Assembly: GCF_023051105.1 (NCBI RefSeq)
Contig: NZ_JALKIL010000004.1
Location: 1 to 64,000, forward strand
DNA from: Anaerobiospirillum sp. NML120449
GTDB taxonomy: Bacteria > Pseudomonadota > Gammaproteobacteria > Enterobacterales > Succinivibrionaceae
DNA length: 64,000 nucleotides
Direction: 5' to 3'
Of the stretch, positions 8,986-18,480 are shown one piece after another (within the stretch, counting starts at the first letter, position 1; the number at the start of each line of letters is the position of its first letter). Position numbers and translations under genes: made by a program. The notes beneath the pieces were generated by a model, which saw nothing but the letters and a program-made list of their open reading frames with translations, searched no databases and was not told where the DNA came from.

Positions 8986-9361
8986 ATTTCAGCGCAGCTG
9001 CAGGCCAGCTCCTGCTTTGATGCTGCCCATTCAGGCCCACTCAGGGACTTCATAAGGGGACCTGCGGTGGGCCTGATCGTTTACGCTCACTATCTTTTCA
9101 GTCCTTATTTCCATCACCGCACATCTTGCGCTCACCACCTCAGGCCAGCAAGGCGTGGCCCGGCACCAGGCCAGGGACCTGGGCCTGGGCCTTGCGTGGC
9201 ACCGGACCTGGCGTGGCCTTGCACCAGGCCAGGGGCAGGCCATGGGCCCGGCCTGCTGGCGCTGCACCTTGCCCATGAGTCAGGCCTTAGCCTTACTTCG
9301 GGGCGGGCGGTGTCGGCTGCACTGTGGGCCTGTGTGGTTTTCAAATTTCAGGGAGGCTGTC
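8986..9361. repeat. GC-rich repeated spacer between the BrxD-like and BrxHI-like genes
   Basis: The 376-base spacer is strongly GC-rich from about 9140. The 14-base string GCACCAGGCCAGGG occurs twice and GCGTGGC occurs repeatedly, with many overlapping CCAGG/CCTGG palindromes able to form hairpins. The open frame of the helicase continues upstream through it, but the product there is low-complexity and no BrxHI family sequence begins before 9362. Confidence 0.6.
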
Positions 9362-11575
9362 ATGGCCGATCAAGATTATCTGGCAATGCTTCACCCTCTA
9401 ATCTGCCGCTGGATTGGCAGACAGGGATGGAAAGATCTGCATCCTATTCAGAAAGCGGCTATCAGGCCGGTACTGGAGCACAAAAAGGATGTCATCATCT
9501 CAGCCTCGACAGCCTCTGGTAAAACCGAGGCTGCATTTTTGCCTGTGCTTACCTGGATTAAGCAGCACGAAAAGAAAATCAAGGGCGTATCAGTTCTATA
9601 CATCAGTCCGCTCAAGGCTCTGATTAACGATCAGGCCCGCCGCCTTATGGACATGGCAGAGCCTGTGGGCATCAAAATTACCCCATGGCATGGTGATGTG
9701 GCCGTCAACAGAAAAAGCGGCCTGCTCAAGGACCCTTCAGGTATAGTGCTTATCACCCCTGAATCTCTTGAGTCTCTGCTCATCAATCAGAAATCAATCT
9801 TTCAGGAAGCATTTGGGGATCTGAGCTATATCGTTATCGACGAGTTCCATGCCCTGATGGGCAAAAGCCGTGGTTATCAGCTGCAGTCCCAGCTGCACCG
9901 CATTGAAAACCTGATTCACAAGATTCCGGTGCGTATAGCCATCTCAGCTACTTTCTCCCGTGACATTGGCTCTGTGGCCTCCTATCTGCGTGCCGGTAAC
10001 AGCTCCAACACCGACTGCTGTCTGGTAACTGCATCATCCAATACCACTACCGCCCTGGCGGTTAAAATTCTGGGCTACAGCATTCCCAAGACTCTTGAGC
10101 AGGAGCCGCGTCTTATTACTCCGGTCATGCATGCTCAGGCCATTGAAAAAGTAGCTGCCGATATCTACCGTCTGCTGCGCGGCAAGAACAATCTCGTGTT
10201 CACCAATTCACGTGCTGATACTGAGCAGCTGGCTACCACTCTGCGTGATCTTTGCCATCGCAATATGGTGCCTGAGGAGTTCTTCCCTCATCACGGCTCG
10301 CTTTCGCGTGAACTGCGTGAAACTCTGGAGCACCGTCTGCAGGACGGCCGCATGCCGACCACGGCTATCTGTACCTCAACTCTGGAGCTGGGTATCGATA
10401 TTTCCGATGTGCAGTCCATTGCCCAGTTTGCTCCGCCGGTAACAGTAGCCTCCCTGCGTCAGCGTCTGGGCCGATCTGGCCGCCGTGACGGTACAGCTGT
10501 ACTGCGCCTGTTTATTCCTGAGTACGATCCGGCTATCAACCGCCTGTCCTCCATGCTCTGTGAGGACACTGTGCTCAGCGCTGCCACAGTAAACCTGCTG
10601 CTCCAGCGCTGGTATGAGCCGCCACTTGAAAAGGAGTACGGCTTTTCCACTCTGATTCAGCAGACTCTGTCAGTCATTGCCTCCCATGGCTCTGCATCGG
10701 CAAGCAACCTGTATGCGCTGTTGTGCCGTACTGGTCCTTTTGGCATGACTACACCGGACATGTATGCCCGTCTGCTGCGTGAGCTGGGCAAATACGATCT
10801 CATCATTCAGATGCAGGACGGTACCCTGACCCTTGGTCTTGAGGGCGAAAAGCTGGTATCCAATTACGAGTTCTTTGCGGCCTTTAACAATAACAGGGAC
10901 TACCGCATCGACTTTGAGGGCAAGACCATTGGCCGTATTCCGCTGTTGAGCACGCTCTCTGAAGATGAGACTTTCCTTTTTGCCGGCAAGGCATGGCGCG
11001 TTATCTACTTTAACGAGCACAAGCGTGTCATTGGCGTAAAGCCAAGCCAGTCCAAGACCAGCGGCCTGCCTCTTTCAGGTGTGGGCGGTCAGGTGCATGA
11101 TGCCATTCGTGAGGAAATGCACCGTATCTACATAACAGGTGAGGCTCCTCCATGTCTGGACAGAGTGGCCCGCGAAAACTTTGAGCAGGGAAGAGCCTGT
11201 TTCTTCCGCTATGAGCTTGATAAAAAGGTAATGGTGACAGGACCGGCCGGACTTGCGCTGTTTCCATGGAAGGGTGATCGCATTCTTGAGACTGTGGTGC
11301 TGCTGCTCAATCGTCACTCTATTGATGCCAGCCGCAACGGCTCTCACATTGAGCTTGAGTATGCCAGCCTCAATAATCTCAAGACTGCAGTTAACGCTAT
11401 CCGTGCCGGAGGCGCCGTAGAGCCTCAGGAGCTGCTCAAGAAGGTGAAGAATCTGGACTGGGAGAAGTTCAACTGCTATCTGCCAGCCGATCTCAAGTAC
11501 ATCACCTATGCCCATACCCATCTTGATATGGATGGAGCACTGGCCTTCTTTGACCGCCTGGCCTCCGAGCTCTGA
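9362..11575 (+). CDS. brxHI: DEAD/DEAH-box helicase, BrxHI/Lhr-like
   Basis: This 737-residue superfamily 2 helicase has a Q-motif region (LHPIQKAAI), motif I SASTASGKTEA near residue 48, motif II VIDEFH, motif III SATFS, and the motif VI region QRLGRSGRRDG. An Lhr-type C-terminal half of about 300 residues follows. BrxHI is the predicted helicase of type 2 BREX systems. ATG at 9362 follows GGGAGG with correct spacing; the longer frame from 9155 would add only low-complexity sequence. The pair with the upstream ATPase is the only BREX-related content here. No transposase, integrase or tRNA flanks it, and codon use resembles the neighbours, so it looks like a resident chromosomal module and not a recent island. 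Lhr itself is an alternative family name. Confidence 0.88.
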   Translation: MADQDYLAMLHPLICRWIGRQGWKDLHPIQKAAIRPVLEHKKDVIISASTASGKTEAAFLPVLTWIKQHEKKIKGVSVLYISPLKALINDQARRLMDMAEPVGIKITPWHGDVAVNRKSGLLKDPSGIVLITPESLESLLINQKSIFQEAFGDLSYIVIDEFHALMGKSRGYQLQSQLHRIENLIHKIPVRIAISATFSRDIGSVASYLRAGNSSNTDCCLVTASSNTTTALAVKILGYSIPKTLEQEPRLITPVMHAQAIEKVAADIYRLLRGKNNLVFTNSRADTEQLATTLRDLCHRNMVPEEFFPHHGSLSRELRETLEHRLQDGRMPTTAICTSTLELGIDISDVQSIAQFAPPVTVASLRQRLGRSGRRDGTAVLRLFIPEYDPAINRLSSMLCEDTVLSAATVNLLLQRWYEPPLEKEYGFSTLIQQTLSVIASHGSASASNLYALLCRTGPFGMTTPDMYARLLRELGKYDLIIQMQDGTLTLGLEGEKLVSNYEFFAAFNNNRDYRIDFEGKTIGRIPLLSTLSEDETFLFAGKAWRVIYFNEHKRVIGVKPSQSKTSGLPLSGVGGQVHDAIREEMHRIYITGEAPPCLDRVARENFEQGRACFFRYELDKKVMVTGPAGLALFPWKGDRILETVVLLLNRHSIDASRNGSHIELEYASLNNLKTAVNAIRAGGAVEPQELLKKVKNLDWEKFNCYLPADLKYITYAHTHLDMDGALAFFDRLASEL

Positions 11576-11691
11576 GACGTCATGGCAGCCGGCCCGGCTG
11601 GCTGGCCAGCAGGCCTGCGGGCAGGCGGGCCTGCACCGCACAGCTGATGCTGTGGCGGGGCGGGCGCTGTCAGCTGGGGCGTGGCCCTTAA

Positions 11692-11717
11692 ATAAGCGCT
11701 TATGTAACTGTTTTTTT
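11692..11717 (+). terminator. Possible terminator after the helicase
   Basis: A perfect 12-bp palindrome ATAAGCGCTTAT (11692-11703) is followed seven bases later by a run of seven T. The stem is short and the T-run displaced, so a protein-binding site is an alternative. Confidence 0.35.
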
Positions 11718-11884
11718 CACTGACTATGGCAAAAGCCGCAGGATGCGGAAAAATGTAGTATTTTAGCCCCAGGTATCATATGCCTGTCAGGTAAGCCGCA
11801 CCTGGAGCAAATGATTATCCTTGCTTAACCGGCTGTCAGGCCGCACGTTGATCCGATCGAGATAAGATTCGGGAAGAGGTTTTA

Positions 11885-14227
11885 ATGCAGATCATTAGAC
11901 GAGCCAATGTTGACGACTCACACCTGAACACCCTGGTGTGTGATCCGGTGCTGCGCCAGATCCTTGCCCGTCGTGGTGTCAAAAGCCAGGATGATCTTGA
12001 GGTAGGTCTCAAGAACATTTTCCCGCCTGATCGTCTTACCGATATCGACAAGGCCTCGACCATCATTGCCCGGGCCATTATGGACAAAAAGCGCATCATG
12101 ATTGCCGGCGATTACGATATCGACGGCATGACCGGTACCGCTCTGGGCGTGCGCTGTCTCAAGGCCTTTGGTGTCAATGAAAACCTCATTACCTACTACG
12201 TGCCCTCACGCTATGCTGACGGCTACGGTCTTAATACCCGCATTGTCGAGCGCGCCATTCACTCGCGCATTGACCTCATTGTGACCGTTGATAATGGCAT
12301 TACCGCCTTTGATGCCGTTGCCCTGGCACGCCGTCATGGTATCAGTGTGGTTATTACTGACCATCATGAAGTGCAGGCCACTCTGCCTGATGCTGATGCC
12401 GTGGTGGATCCTAAAAGACGTGATGACACCTTCCCGTCCAAACATCTGTGCGGTGCCGGAGTACTCTTTTATGTCATGAGTGCCGTGCGCTCCCGTCTTA
12501 TTGAAATGGGCTATTACGCCAGCCTCAAGGATTCTCCAAGTATGGGCCAGTTCCTTGATCTGGTTACTCTTGGTACCATTGGCGATGTCATGTCATTTGA
12601 TACCAACAACAGGCGCATTATCAAGGCCGGTATGAAGCGTATCAGCAAGGGCAAAAGCATTCCTGGCATTCAGGCGCTGCTGAGCTACCTCAAGGTAGAT
12701 CCGGCAAAGATCAGGGTCAAAAACATCTCCCATGAGCTCTGTCCGCGCTTTAACGCCGCTACCCGTATAAACATTGCTCAGAATCCGGCCATTCTCAATC
12801 TGACCAATGACGACTTCAATCTGGCCATGCTCTTTGCCCGTCAGCTCGACCTGTGCAACAAGCGCCGCATGGACCATGAAAAGATCATGATCAGCCGTGC
12901 CCTTGCCCTGTATAAGGAAGAGCGCCTGAGAGCTCAGGAGCTGCGTGCCGCCATGAGTGCAGACAGCAGCAAGAGCGCCGACGCCGGTACCGGCACCGAC
13001 GGAAATGCAGGAGTGCCTGGCATGGCGGGAGCCCCTGACATGGCCATGCTGCGCTCAGCAGCTGCCGAAGCTGACCGCATTAATACCAATGACCGTCTGA
13101 TTTACTCAGATGCCGATGATATCGCTGATGCCTACAACAGCTTTGATCAGGCCGTAAGCCTGTCCATGGCTCAGGATGACGGCATTGTTCTGTACGATGA
13201 CTCTTTCTTAAAGGGCCTGTGCGGACTGGTAGCCAACCGTATCAAGGAGCGCTACAACAAGCCATGCATTATCTTCAGCTCCGACAATGCCGCCTTTGAT
13301 GACAGCAATATCAACCTCATGGGCATCATCGACAACAACGGCTCCTCAGTGCCACCGGCTCTGCAGATGCCTGCTGCTGATGCAGCTGCCGCTGCAGCCG
13401 GTGCCACCGGTACCACCGGAGCAGCCGCTGCAGCCGGCACCACTGGTATCACCGGAGCAGCCGCTGCAACCGATGACGATGGTCTGGACAGTGATGAGGA
13501 CGTGCTGGAGCCGGGCCTTAAGTCCAAAGTCTTTGGCGCTCAGGAGGAAGTTCCTGAGAATGTGGGCATGAGGGTAAGAAACTCGGCCAAGCTGGTTTCA
13601 GCTGCCTCGGGCATTATGCCGAGCATGACCTGTGATCTCTTTGATGATACTGAGCATTATGAGGACGAGGGCGACATCCCGCTGGTAGGATCAGCCAGAT
13701 CGGTTAAGGGCACCGATCTCATGAAGGTATTTGCCCTGATTAAAGAGCAGGATCCTGATATTTTCCTTACCTGTGGCGGTCATGCCGTAGCAGCCGGTGC
13801 CTCTATCCGTACCCGTGATCTGGAGCGCTTCAAAGTACTCTTCAGTGCTGCCTGCGCCCAGTGCAGGGGGGATGCTCAGCAGGAGGAGTCAGTAGTAAGC
13901 GAGTGTCTGCTGCCTGATGCCTATCTGTGCCTTGATTTTGCCCGTGATCTTGAATACTTCGGCCCATGGGGCAAGGACTTTGAGGAGCCGGTATTTGACG
14001 GCGAGTTCCTGGTAGACAGCGTCAACATATTGCGCAACCGCCATCTCAAGGTCATTCTGCGCTCACCGGGCAACCGTGTGGTCGAGGGCATCAAGTTCAG
14101 AGCCAATGCCAAAGAAAAAGCCATTACCGAGGGCTCACGTGTTCGCGCTGTCTATACCCTGGGTATCGACCGCTACATGGACCGCGAACGTCTCCAGCTC
14201 TACATCGACGCCATCGAGCCGTTCTAG
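11885..14227 (+). CDS. recJ: Single-stranded-DNA exonuclease RecJ with long insertions
   Basis: RecJ degrades single-stranded DNA 5' to 3' in recombination and repair. The phosphoesterase (DHH) motifs are present: GDYDIDGMTGTALG, ADGYGLN, TVDNGITA, ITDHHE and the GTIGDVMSF segment. The DHHA1-like C-terminal half follows, with LYDDSFLKGLCGLVANRIKE and CGGHAVAAG. At 780 residues it is about 200 longer than E. coli RecJ. The excess lies in two insertions: residues of about 355-400 (Ser/Ala/Gly-rich) and about 472-598 (Ala/Gly/Thr repeats, then an acidic stretch) between the IIFSS strand and the VGSARS motif. The usual His before GVVG is replaced in FLKGLCG. ATG at 11885 follows GAAGAGG. The gene stands alone and converges on the polyphosphate glucokinase. 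Confidence 0.95.
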   Translation: MQIIRRANVDDSHLNTLVCDPVLRQILARRGVKSQDDLEVGLKNIFPPDRLTDIDKASTIIARAIMDKKRIMIAGDYDIDGMTGTALGVRCLKAFGVNENLITYYVPSRYADGYGLNTRIVERAIHSRIDLIVTVDNGITAFDAVALARRHGISVVITDHHEVQATLPDADAVVDPKRRDDTFPSKHLCGAGVLFYVMSAVRSRLIEMGYYASLKDSPSMGQFLDLVTLGTIGDVMSFDTNNRRIIKAGMKRISKGKSIPGIQALLSYLKVDPAKIRVKNISHELCPRFNAATRINIAQNPAILNLTNDDFNLAMLFARQLDLCNKRRMDHEKIMISRALALYKEERLRAQELRAAMSADSSKSADAGTGTDGNAGVPGMAGAPDMAMLRSAAAEADRINTNDRLIYSDADDIADAYNSFDQAVSLSMAQDDGIVLYDDSFLKGLCGLVANRIKERYNKPCIIFSSDNAAFDDSNINLMGIIDNNGSSVPPALQMPAADAAAAAAGATGTTGAAAAAGTTGITGAAAATDDDGLDSDEDVLEPGLKSKVFGAQEEVPENVGMRVRNSAKLVSAASGIMPSMTCDLFDDTEHYEDEGDIPLVGSARSVKGTDLMKVFALIKEQDPDIFLTCGGHAVAAGASIRTRDLERFKVLFSAACAQCRGDAQQEESVVSECLLPDAYLCLDFARDLEYFGPWGKDFEEPVFDGEFLVDSVNILRNRHLKVILRSPGNRVVEGIKFRANAKEKAITEGSRVRAVYTLGIDRYMDRERLQLYIDAIEPF

Positions 14228-14327
14228 CCCGCCGCCGTCGCCGCCGTAGCCGGAGCTGCAGCCACCAGACACCGCTGCAGCCACCTGGCTGCGCCAGCCG
14301 GCGCTCTGCCAGTCGTCCTGAAAACAG

Positions 14328-14362
14328 CAAAGCCCTGATATGTCTTACATATCAGGGCTTTG
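14328..14362. terminator. Bidirectional terminator between recJ and polyphosphate glucokinase
   Basis: A perfect 15-bp stem CAAAGCCCTGATATG / CATATCAGGGCTTTG with a 5-base loop lies between the two converging genes. Confidence 0.8.
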
Positions 14363-14462
14363 CGTTATGTGAAGTCCAGTCAGGGACAATGCAGGTCATG
14401 GCTCTGCCCGGCCAGGCCTGGTCAGGGGCCGGACATGGACCTGAATTGCCGGCTATGCGCTC

Positions 14463-15239
14463 TTAACTGGAGCTCTTGCTCTTGCTCTGAACCTTCTCGT
14501 TAAGACGGCGCTCGCAGTACATTGCAGCACCGATGATGCCGGCCAGGTTGAGGGTCTCGGCAGGGATAACGCGGGCTGAGCCTACGCTTAAACGATCAGA
14601 GAACTTATCAAACTTCTTGGAGGCGCCACCGCCCAGGATAAAGAGATCTGGCTGGACCAGGAATTCGATACGGTTTAAGTACTCATTAAAGCGCTTGCCG
14701 AACTCCTTCCACTTGAGGTCGAGTTTTTCACGGGCAGAATCGGAGCAGTAACGCTCGGCATCATCGCCATTGAGTATGATGTGGCCCATTTCAAAGTTTG
14801 GCAGAAGCTCGCCCCTGAAGAACATGGCGGTACCAAGGCCGGTGCCGATGGTGACGATAAGCACCTTGCCCATCTCGTTACGGCCGGCGCCAAAGCACAT
14901 TTCAGCAAGGCCGGCTACGTCAGCGTCATTGGCAACGTATACATCGGTACCGAGCTCTTTGGAGAGCATGTTCTCGACATGAACATTAACCCAGCTCTTG
15001 TCGATGTTGGCAGCAGTAAGTACTACGCCATTGATAACGCGGGCAGGGAAGCCGCAGGCTACTGGGCCCTTGTATCCAATGGTTTCTACCAGCTCTTTAA
15101 TGGTTGCGGCCACGGCCTGAGGAGTGGACGGCTGTGGGGTCTTAATACGGACACGCTCAGTTAAAAGCTTGCCGGTAGTGGTATCAACCACAGCGCCCTT
15201 GATGCCGCTGCCACCGATGTCTACACCTAATAATTCCAT
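14463..15239 (-). CDS. ppgK: Polyphosphate glucokinase (ROK family)
   Basis: The 258-residue product is a ROK-fold sugar kinase predicted to phosphorylate glucose using inorganic polyphosphate (or ATP), feeding glycolysis in the cytoplasm. Visible motifs are the N-terminal phosphate loop LGVDIGGSGIKGAVVD, the catalytic-Asp segment VANDADVAGLAE, and TIGTGLGTAMF, typical of the polyphosphate-dependent branch. The ROK zinc cysteine cluster is absent, as expected for this branch. The start at 15239 gives the family-typical MELLGVDIGGSG. An in-frame TTG at 15272 would add 11 residues, and neither has a strong ribosome-binding site. The Ser/Lys-rich tail is an oddity. Confidence 0.88.
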   Translation of the reverse strand: MELLGVDIGGSGIKGAVVDTTTGKLLTERVRIKTPQPSTPQAVAATIKELVETIGYKGPVACGFPARVINGVVLTAANIDKSWVNVHVENMLSKELGTDVYVANDADVAGLAEMCFGAGRNEMGKVLIVTIGTGLGTAMFFRGELLPNFEMGHIILNGDDAERYCSDSAREKLDLKWKEFGKRFNEYLNRIEFLVQPDLFILGGGASKKFDKFSDRLSVGSARVIPAETLNLAGIIGAAMYCERRLNEKVQSKSKSSS

Positions 15240-16476
15240 CTTGTTTTCAGGGAACAGTTCCGGGACCTGCAATGGTGCTGATCTTTACCATAAAGCCCGC
15301 TGTAACGGGGATCACCATGGCCATTACGGCTGCAGGGACTGCATCCCTCTCCTGTTAAATCAGTGTTGTTCCAGGCCACAGCTCTGCAGGACCACCTGAG
15401 GGCACGTGACTGTATGTGGTGAGATGACCCTTGCAAGGACTTAAGCTGCACTGCGCCCAGCCTGCCGCAGAGCTCAGTGAGGCACTGCGCCCAGCCTGCC
15501 GCAGAGCTCAGTGAGGCTCTGCGCTCAGCCTGCCGCAGCACTCAGTGAGGCTCTGTGCCCAGCCTGCCGCAGAGCTAAATTATGCACAGCTTGCAGCACG
15601 GCAGGCTTAAGGTTATGGCTGATGCCACCTGGCAGAACCTGAGGCACGGCTGTGTCAGTATTCATCTTGCAGGGTTGATTTTAATTATATATTTACGGAC
15701 CGCCTTTGTATGTATGGCGCTCTGTGCAATCAGTACTCTGATCACAAAAACAGACAAAAGCCGCTGCCTTGCAACGGTCGAACGTCCACGTGCACGCAAA
15801 TCGCTATTATCATGTTTGTGAGCGTCTGGTAAAAGAGGGTGATGCATGTTGACAGTACAATAAACAGGAGAAACATGCTGTTGCTGTGTGCACTGCTGTC
15901 AGGCCGTACCGTACAGTGAATTTCACGGTGTTAAGGGGCGGGCGCTCTTGAGGTGTAAGAGCTACGGGGCTTGTCCACAGGCGGCCTGGGCACACTTGCC
16001 ATGGTTTTTGCAAAAACTGGCACTTAATATGCTCATACTCAATGATCAGGCATGGTTCTGACATCAATTAATGCCTGTATGAGCACACAAACTCAATTGT
16101 TCTTTAGGTTAGAATCTGAAACATGGCCATGCACGACCATAATATGGCCCGTATGGTGTTCCTGTTACATGCAGGAGGCCCTTTCAGTTTAAACAACAAG
16201 TTCAAATACTGACCTTCATTGAAAGATGCAGGTGATTTTCAAGGCACATCCCGCAGCGGCGGCCCGGCTTCCCGGCTGCCCATGCGACAGCCCATGCAGC
16301 AGTGCAGCAACCACAGCTGCAGCTGCCGAGGCAGCACGGCACTAGCCGGGCCGCAGCATTTGAAGACTGCATTGCAGTCAGCTGCCCGTGGCAGGCAGAT
16401 GTGCAGAGGCTCTGGCTTCCTGACTTCAGAGACATCAAAAGGCTGAGGTCGCGTCGTAAATCCTGGAGTACGATTA
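15240..16476. other. 1.2-kb spacer between ppgK and nnr
   Basis: No convincing gene is found in this spacer, which lies between two divergently transcribed genes. It holds the 34-bp tandem repeat (15451-15576) and an AT-rich section near 15670-15700. Short frames here lack family features. One tiny frame at about 15876 starts after AGGAG but encodes only 14 residues. Confidence 0.6.
15451..15576. repeat. 34-bp tandem repeat, 3.7 copies
   Basis: Copies start at 15451, 15485, 15519 and 15553, an exact 34-base period. The shared core is CAGCCTGCCGCAG followed by CTCAGTGAGGC. The last copy is cut after 24 bases. Differences between copies are single-base changes. Confidence 0.92.
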
Positions 16477-18093
16477 ATGTCTTCTCTTCCTCATCATATT
16501 TTTTCCACACAGGAAATCCGCGTCATTGAGCAAAATCATGCCGCAACCCACAAGGGTCACTGCTTTGACTTGATGGAAAGGGCAGGACGTACCGTTTTCG
16601 AGGAAATGCGCAAGGTAAACTCACGTCCGAGCATGGTTTATGTTCTGGCCGGTAAGGGTAATAACGGTGGTGACGGCTACATCGTGGCTGCCTATCTGAT
16701 GCGCCATCATATCCCTTTCCGTATTTTCGCCACCGACAAGCCACGTGAGAACTCTGAGGCCTTTGCAGCCTGCTCATATTTCATCAAGCTCGGCGGTAAG
16801 GTCGAGTATGAGCTGCCTGATCTGATTGAGGAGGCCAACAACGGTAACAGCCCTGATATCGTGATCGACGCCCTGCTCGGTACTGGTCTTAATACCGAGC
16901 CTCGTGAGACTTATGTGGAGTGGATTAACTTCATCAACTCCACCCGTGCCTATATCATCGCAGTAGACGTACCATCAGGCGTTAATGCCAATACAGGCCA
17001 CGTCTATCATGCCTGTGTCACCGCCAATAAGACTGTGTGCATGTTAGGTCTCAAGAGCGGTCTGGTAACAGGCGATGCTGTGGACTATGTAGGCGAAATT
17101 GTCTGCAATTCCCTTGGTGTGGACGTCAACTACTTCCACGGTCAGTGTCTTTCCGATGAAAAGTCAGGCGCTTCCTATCTGCCTGTCTACCTCAACAGCT
17201 ATGAGGACATCATTGCTGACCTGCCGGTACGACTGCTATCAGATCACAAAGGCCGTGCCGGACGTCTGCTGGTAATTGGCGGATCTCACGGCTATGGCGG
17301 TTCCATTGCCATCTGTGGTCAGGGTGCACTGCGTGCCGGTGCCGGTCTGGTAAAGGTAGCAACTGCCCATACCAATGTGGGCTCCCTTAACGCTGCACGT
17401 CCTGAGCTGATGACTGTTGACTTTGAGGATCTGGATGCGGTAGCTGAGGCCATTGAGTGGACTGACGTTATTGCTCTTGGTCCAGGTCTGGGTACCGATG
17501 AGCATGCCATCAAACTGCTCGACATGGTTATTTCCTCAGAAAAGGCCATGGTGCTTGATGCTGACGCGCTCAATATCATGAGTACCCGTGAGCTGCAGGT
17601 GCTGCCAAACTCCATTATGACTCCGCATCCGGGCGAGGCTGCCCGACTGCTGGGCTGCTCCATTGCCGATATCAATGCAGACCGCTACAAGGCTGTTTAT
17701 GAGCTCCAGCAGCGCTGCGGCGGTACCGTACTGCTCAAGGGCGCCGGTACTCTGGTATGCGATGGCAACAAGATTTTCATCATTCGTGAAGGCTCTCCTG
17801 CCATGGCCTCAGGCGGTATGGGTGACCTGCTGACTGGCATTATTGCCGCGCTGCGCGCCGAGGGCCTGACTGCCAGCCGCGCCACTATCTGCGGCGCCGC
17901 CGTGCATGGCCGTGCCGGCCGCCTCTCTGGTGACTATACAGGTGAGGTAGGCTGTCTTGCCTGTGACCTGCTCCCTTATGTGCGCTATCTGGTAAGTAAG
18001 CGTCCAGGCCTTGCAGACCACAACCAGGGTCATATGTCCACCTATGCCGAGCGCGCCACCTCAGTGCTGCTCGAAAACCGCATCATGTTCTGA
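16477..18093 (+). CDS. nnr: Bifunctional NAD(P)H-hydrate repair enzyme Nnr
   Basis: Nnr repairs hydrated NAD(P)H. The N-terminal YjeF domain epimerises the hydrate (residues 1-215, with GKGNNGGDGYIVAAYLM and the DALLGTGL motif). The C-terminal ribokinase-like domain dehydrates it (residues 235-520, with GSHGYGGSIAICG, PHPGEAARLLG and GGMGDLLTGIIAAL). The 538-residue length is normal. ATG at 16477 is preceded by GGAG. It heads the conserved nnr-tsaE-amiB-mutL-miaA order. Confidence 0.96.
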   Translation: MSSLPHHIFSTQEIRVIEQNHAATHKGHCFDLMERAGRTVFEEMRKVNSRPSMVYVLAGKGNNGGDGYIVAAYLMRHHIPFRIFATDKPRENSEAFAACSYFIKLGGKVEYELPDLIEEANNGNSPDIVIDALLGTGLNTEPRETYVEWINFINSTRAYIIAVDVPSGVNANTGHVYHACVTANKTVCMLGLKSGLVTGDAVDYVGEIVCNSLGVDVNYFHGQCLSDEKSGASYLPVYLNSYEDIIADLPVRLLSDHKGRAGRLLVIGGSHGYGGSIAICGQGALRAGAGLVKVATAHTNVGSLNAARPELMTVDFEDLDAVAEAIEWTDVIALGPGLGTDEHAIKLLDMVISSEKAMVLDADALNIMSTRELQVLPNSIMTPHPGEAARLLGCSIADINADRYKAVYELQQRCGGTVLLKGAGTLVCDGNKIFIIREGSPAMASGGMGDLLTGIIAALRAEGLTASRATICGAAVHGRAGRLSGDYTGEVGCLACDLLPYVRYLVSKRPGLADHNQGHMSTYAERATSVLLENRIMF

Positions 18094-18158
18094 TTCTGGG
18101 CGCAGCGCAGCGCAGCCAGCACCGGCGCCGCTGCAGGCGCCGCGCTTACGCCACCATA

Positions 18159-18195
18159 AACAGGGGCCGTCTCCACCTTGGGGACGGCCCCTGTT
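18159..18195. terminator. Hairpin after nnr
   Basis: A 13-bp perfect stem AACAGGGGCCGTC / GACGGCCCCTGTT encloses an 11-base loop. No T-run follows, so it may be an attenuating or mRNA-end hairpin. Confidence 0.5.
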
Positions 18196-18480
18196 GCATG
18201 TGGGGCCACCAGCCGCGCCGGCTGCTCAAGCCAGTGCTGCCGGCTGCACCAGCCAGCGCGGCCGTATGCGCATATGTGCCGGCATCTGTCAGGTCAGCTG
18301 TCCGGCCAGTTGCCATGGCTGATGCACTGGAGGCGGCTCAGGGCTGTTGCTGACACAATTAGACCATGTGCAGCTTAAGGCAGTGATGACTTTGGTAAGA
18401 TAGGCATCGGATTATGTATGGACATACTGACTGTGTACGGGCCATATGGCGCGGCGCAGCATTTGAGGAAAGTGGAGAGT

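Noticed and set aside
9155-9361. 69-residue extension of the helicase
   Set aside because: Low-complexity, repeat-derived; ATG 9362 with GGGAGG is clearly better.
15451-15576. CRISPR array
   Set aside because: Repeats are contiguous without spacers of unique sequence; no cas genes. The same applies to the repeats at 19036, 43971 and 53259.
15582-15821. 79-residue frame in the ppgK-nnr spacer
   Set aside because: No ribosome-binding site, and the hydrophobic stretch is the product of an AT-rich patch; no family match seen.
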